Source of the DNA: Metallyticus violacea
Taxonomy: Eukaryota; Arthropoda; Insecta; Mantodea; Metallyticidae
Assembly (NCBI GenBank): GCA_030762175.1
Contig: CM060831.1
Span: 34,704,001-34,768,000, forward strand
DNA length: 64,000 bases
Direction of reading: 5' to 3'
The notes beneath the pieces were generated by a model. That model did no database searches, was not told where the DNA came from, and worked only from the letters and a program-made list of their open reading frames with translations. Shown in pieces: positions 60,365 through 64,000 of this stretch; position 1 is the stretch's first letter, and each line of letters starts with the position of its first letter. A program made the translations under genes and the position numbers.

Positions 60365-62580
60365 AATAAAATAATGAACTAAAATGAAAGTAACTGCAAA
60401 AATGCAATAAACCTTAAACGTATATTATTGTTCACTTTTACATATTGTACAATTAACTGTAACCAGTTCAACAAATAAATTATTTTCCCATCGTCGTCAT
60501 GTACTTAGACCTGTAGAACTGTTTGCATATAAAGAAAATGTGTCGCTCCATCTATTGAAAGGGCGCCCGGCACTTTTGTTCTTTTAGGAGAGTATTTCAA
60601 CATTTTGGCGGTATTCTGTCATTTTCCATTTTTGTTATATAATATGGCTGTCCACCTTCCTGTTGATTGGTTATTCCATTTGTAGGTTACAGATGTTTAA
60701 CCCATTCCTGATATCATACTTTCTTTTTGGTCTTAAGCTTTCAGACCCGCTACAGAATGTAAACATTTTATTAATTTTTGCTGTATCCGATTTTCTTCTA
60801 CCTTTCTTATAAAATGTTTTCACAAGATAAGTAAGCATTGGTTGTTCTGTCATCATCTAATTTTTGTTATTTTTTTGTTTATTGAGTTTTTTCTTTTAAT
60901 GTGGGACGTATGGTTCCGCATTATGTAAATTTGTTTTGGTTAAGTTTTATATCTTCTTTTGGCAGTACGATGTTTAAAACCTAAATAGTTAAAAAAAAGT
61001 ATTGGTTGAGCCTCTTAAAACAAATTTACAGTGCAAATATTATTTTTCCCAACGAATGCCATATTCTTAGTCTTGTCTGTAGATATTATCATATTATGCT
61101 ATTGTTTTTACACCCCCAAAATACTATGGGCATACTATTAGGCTTTATTGCTTCAATTAGCCGATCGTGTGTTAGAACAAATAAATATATACCAAGTAAA
61201 TTTTATGGTAGTGATTTAGTAACCGTGAACAAGATGGAGAACATTTGTATCGGGTGCGTTGTAAAATTTCTTCCCGAGACTGTACCGGAAGGTAAGGGGT
61301 GTATGGAGCATACTAAAGCTGAGTAAATAAAGGCAGCCGACGTTTCCGTGAGGAGGGTGCGGCATATAAGGAGCAGGGAGTGCGTTAAACTTCGAAACAA
61401 AGCAACGTGGGCTTGCACCTGAAATTCCATTAGCGTGGCTTTTGTAGAGTAACTGTTCGCAAAAACACCAACAAGTGTTTCATGACAGAAGCACTGACCG
61501 CAGTATATATCTTCTCTTTGGCCTCCAGTTGGGTTTTCACTAAGTCTTATTAACTTAGTGGCAATATTAAGTTTATTGTGGTTATTAAATATCTGCACCA
61601 GAATGGTTTAACACGAAAAAGCAATTCATAAAGTTATGGAAAGATTACTTGGGGATGAAGATTTTCATCCATACTGGAAATATAACTACATGAAGCAGCA
61701 GCACCCATTGGCGGCTCGTGCTATTGGACGCAAGGGCACGTGCCCATCCGTTAATTTTGAACCATAAACATAATGATATAATTTTTGCATAAACTGACAA
61801 CTCAAAAATTATAGAATTTCACAGAAGCAAACCCTGAATGTTTCAGCACCTTCATTGTAGCGTATACAAGAGAGGTGCGCAATTTAAACGACTTCTGCGA
61901 ATGCAGACAACTTGATGTGTGTATGTGTGAAGAGAACGGGCTAGAGCACATTCTCTTTGTGTCGGGGCTTAGCAAGACAGAATGTTTTGGTTTGAAATGA
62001 GTTTTTATGAGGCTGGTGGGCAAGGGGATGAGAACGGTGTCACACCGAAGTTTCACGAAGGATACGCAGGATCTGTGGATTTTCTAAACACATGCACACT
62101 GCATATCGTATCGCCTGCAAGAAGAGCTTCCCTAAGCGATTTGTGTGAGGTTAACGTTATTACTTCCCATCAACTGTTGTTTACTCTTTCGCACCAATGG
62201 CTTATGAGGAATCTAAATTGTAAGAAACTCTTCCACTATAAAGGCAACTCAACTACCGCATCCTTACACAACATTAGGTTTTAAAAAGAACCAGCAATAT
62301 CATAAATAAGATAAATCCTTAATGATAGTGAGAGGGGCTTGAAAAGGGCTGAGATGTTGGTACTTATGCCTCTCACTGATTTGTTGAACATCTTAATACA
62401 TAGTCAAGGAGAAAAAAAGGTGAAGTCGCGGGCAGTTGTTTAAATATACTGCTGCATCCTAAGTATTTATATTCATTGCTGATGTTAATTCTTGTTTCTA
62501 ACAAGAGTAAATAACCAAATTATTTATAAAGATCTGAAATGCAAAGTGAAGGTGATTTATTTACTTTAGTGAAAGTATTT
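60365..62580. other. Nothing firm; weak LINE-like knuckle at 61.9 kb
   Basis: Two overlapping frames at 61.0-61.6 kb on opposite strands have no recognised motif. Confidence 0.4.
61850..62100 (+). pseudogene. Possible LINE C-terminal knuckle remnant
   Basis: The plus strand reads CVCEENGLEHILFVSGLSKT (about 61,917-61,977), similar to the C.CGEE.T.EHILF.C pattern at the end of some LINE ORF2 proteins, with the last Cys changed. Nothing else around it supports the call, so chance similarity is possible. Confidence 0.25.
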
Positions 62581-62583
62581 TAT

Positions 62584-62850
62584 TAATGGTGTTTAACGCC
62601 CGTTTTAATTCCTGAGGCACCACAGGCGGTGGACAGAAATATATGAAATGAAATGAACAATTGGGAAAGGATATTTTTATTTTAGGAAGGAAACATTCCA
62701 GGCCTAAGTTTAGGGTACCTCCCAGGCATTTGCCATTTCTGAGGATTGAGGAAAACCTGGAAAAAAGGGAGGAGTGTTCTCGGGGGATTCGAACCACAGA
62801 CCTCCCGCTCACGAGCCCGCGCCTTAATGACCTAGGCCACCCGTGGCGGT
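62584..62850 (-). repeat. SINE family B, full-length copy
   Basis: Reverse orientation: tail TGGTGTTTAACGCCCGTTTT and GGCACCACAGGCGGT, centre GGCCTAAGTTTAGGGTACCT, head CTCCCGCTCACGAGCCCGCG ending GGCCACCCGTGGCGG. Confidence 0.88.
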
Positions 62851-62938
62851 AGTAAACGTATAGTAAATATTTCATATCAAATAAAAATTGAATACATACC
62901 ATTGACTATATTTTCCAGAAAAATGTAAGTGTTGCCCT

Positions 62939-62975
62939 TTTCTTTTTCTTTCTTTCTTTCTTTCTTTCTTTCTTT
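62939..62975 (+). repeat. (CTTT)n microsatellite
   Basis: Nine units of TTTC/CTTT, uninterrupted after the first. Confidence 0.92.
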
Positions 62976-62979
62976 AATT

Positions 62980-64000
62980 TATTGATTTTTGTGTGACCTG
63001 AGTATATTTTGGCACATTAATGTAATATATTGCATGTTCCTTGATTCTTTTCATAAGTTGGGCCCCACCAACTAAAATGATCATGAGTCGCCACTGGCAG
63101 CACCTATGTAGACTATGTCAAATGTTGATCGTGTATGACTAGGTCAAAGAGGATTTGAGACTTAAGACTAATAAAATTTTAGCAAGATGAGCAGTCCAAA
63201 CTTGTTCATGCTCGAACAAAAGCGAAACAGAATCACACCTCATAAATCGTTTTAACATTGTTCAACCGTAATCCAAAATATTTCATAATCGTTTTGTTGT
63301 GACTGGAAAGCGTATATTAAGGCATTAAAAAGGGTAAAAATGCATTTAAAGTATGTAATATAGGTAGTAAAAAATGCATTACTGGATGTTCAGGCATTAA
63401 AATATATAGAAAAGACGCTTAAGTATTTACAAATAAAGGTGGAAAAGAAAGACATTACATACTCTTTACTGGTAACCAAAATTGAATTCAAATGCAATTA
63501 TCATTTTTTTCCAAAAGTAATTATTTCTAAAAACATTAACATTCTCAGGTTGTATATAAGTATTTTTTGTCTAATAAGAAGACAATTTAAATAATAAGCT
63601 TATATTTTTTAAACAGCTACTCATTTTAAACTAATTTTTGTAAAGAAAAATCATAAACTAATTAATTTTTCCTCGATTGTGTTTAAACATTGGGGAGAGT
63701 TTATGACAGGAGAGTTTATTCTTGAGTCTTTACAAAGAAGAAGAAATTAAAAAAGTAATTATGTAATGCGACCTCTCAATGACTATTCCACTTATATGAC
63801 GTCATCATAAAATCCGCCAACGAAACGAAACAAAATTTTGAATTTTGACCAACATCGCAATGAGTTTTATCAAATTCCTTTACCGCGCGAAGTGCGTTTG
63901 TCTTCTAGTCAATGTAGTCAACTCTAATACTCCCCAGAATAATCCCTGAACACGCAAATTGTACACTTCACTAACTTAATGTATATTCACTAAAACAAAC
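62980..64000. other. AT-rich stretch, nothing recognised
   Basis: Stop-dense; no repeats shared with the window. Confidence 0.5.

Noticed and set aside
61006..61598. Overlapping frames of 106 and 131 codons
   Set aside because: Opposite strands, no recognisable domain and no splice signals; likely chance.
1..64000. CRISPR array, bacterial operon, or viral genome
   Set aside because: No regularly spaced identical repeats, no ribosome binding sites with long adjacent genes, and no viral polymerase, capsid or envelope reading was seen. The SINEs, splice signals and LINE ends are eukaryotic.

Overview
The window looks like non-coding nuclear DNA from an arthropod. It is AT-rich, it has no gene-dense stretch, and almost all of its recognisable content is decayed transposable elements. 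Chelicerate, insect or another arthropod cannot be decided from the sequence. There is no operon structure, rRNA, functional tRNA or CRISPR array. Only one segment, on the minus strand at 37,833-38,049, has the features of an exon of a living host gene: clean splice signals on both sides, an open frame and raised GC. The window is best read as introns and intergenic DNA around that exon.

Left part (1-20 kb): AT-rich filler is broken by Tc1/mariner-type remnants at 1.5-2.1, 5.2-6.0, 10.4-11.5, 17.6-18.1 and 18.7-20.0 kb. The last is a nearly complete mariner with 37-bp terminal inverted repeats. Two tRNA-derived SINE families appear: A has a tRNA-Arg(CCU)-like head, B a tRNA-Leu/Ser-like head. 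The C-terminus of a GIY-YIG retroelement lies at 13.6-14.15 kb.

Middle (20-37 kb): a 600-bp polypurine block, many SINE A copies, two 3' ends of non-LTR retrotransposons, a broken Myb/SANT-like domain at 28.6 kb, a cluster of unusual tRNA-like segments at 33.7-34.4 kb, and a dimeric SINE at 36.2-36.7 kb.

Right part (37-64 kb): the host exon; immediately beyond it a 2-kb intronless wreck of a poorly characterised invertebrate repetitive protein family (38.7-40.7 kb); four more Tc1/mariner remnants at 45-47 and 54-56 kb; further SINE types at 47.3, 50.9 and 60.1-60.4 kb; another LINE 3' end at 59.3-59.7 kb; and a SINE B copy at 62.6-62.85 kb.

The elements do not form a pathway. SINEs A and B must have been copied by LINE enzymes in trans (one B copy has a clear target-site duplication), and the Tc1/mariner set records at least six separate subfamilies, all dead here. 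Family assignments rest on reading motifs by eye and on recalled family features; no search was run.
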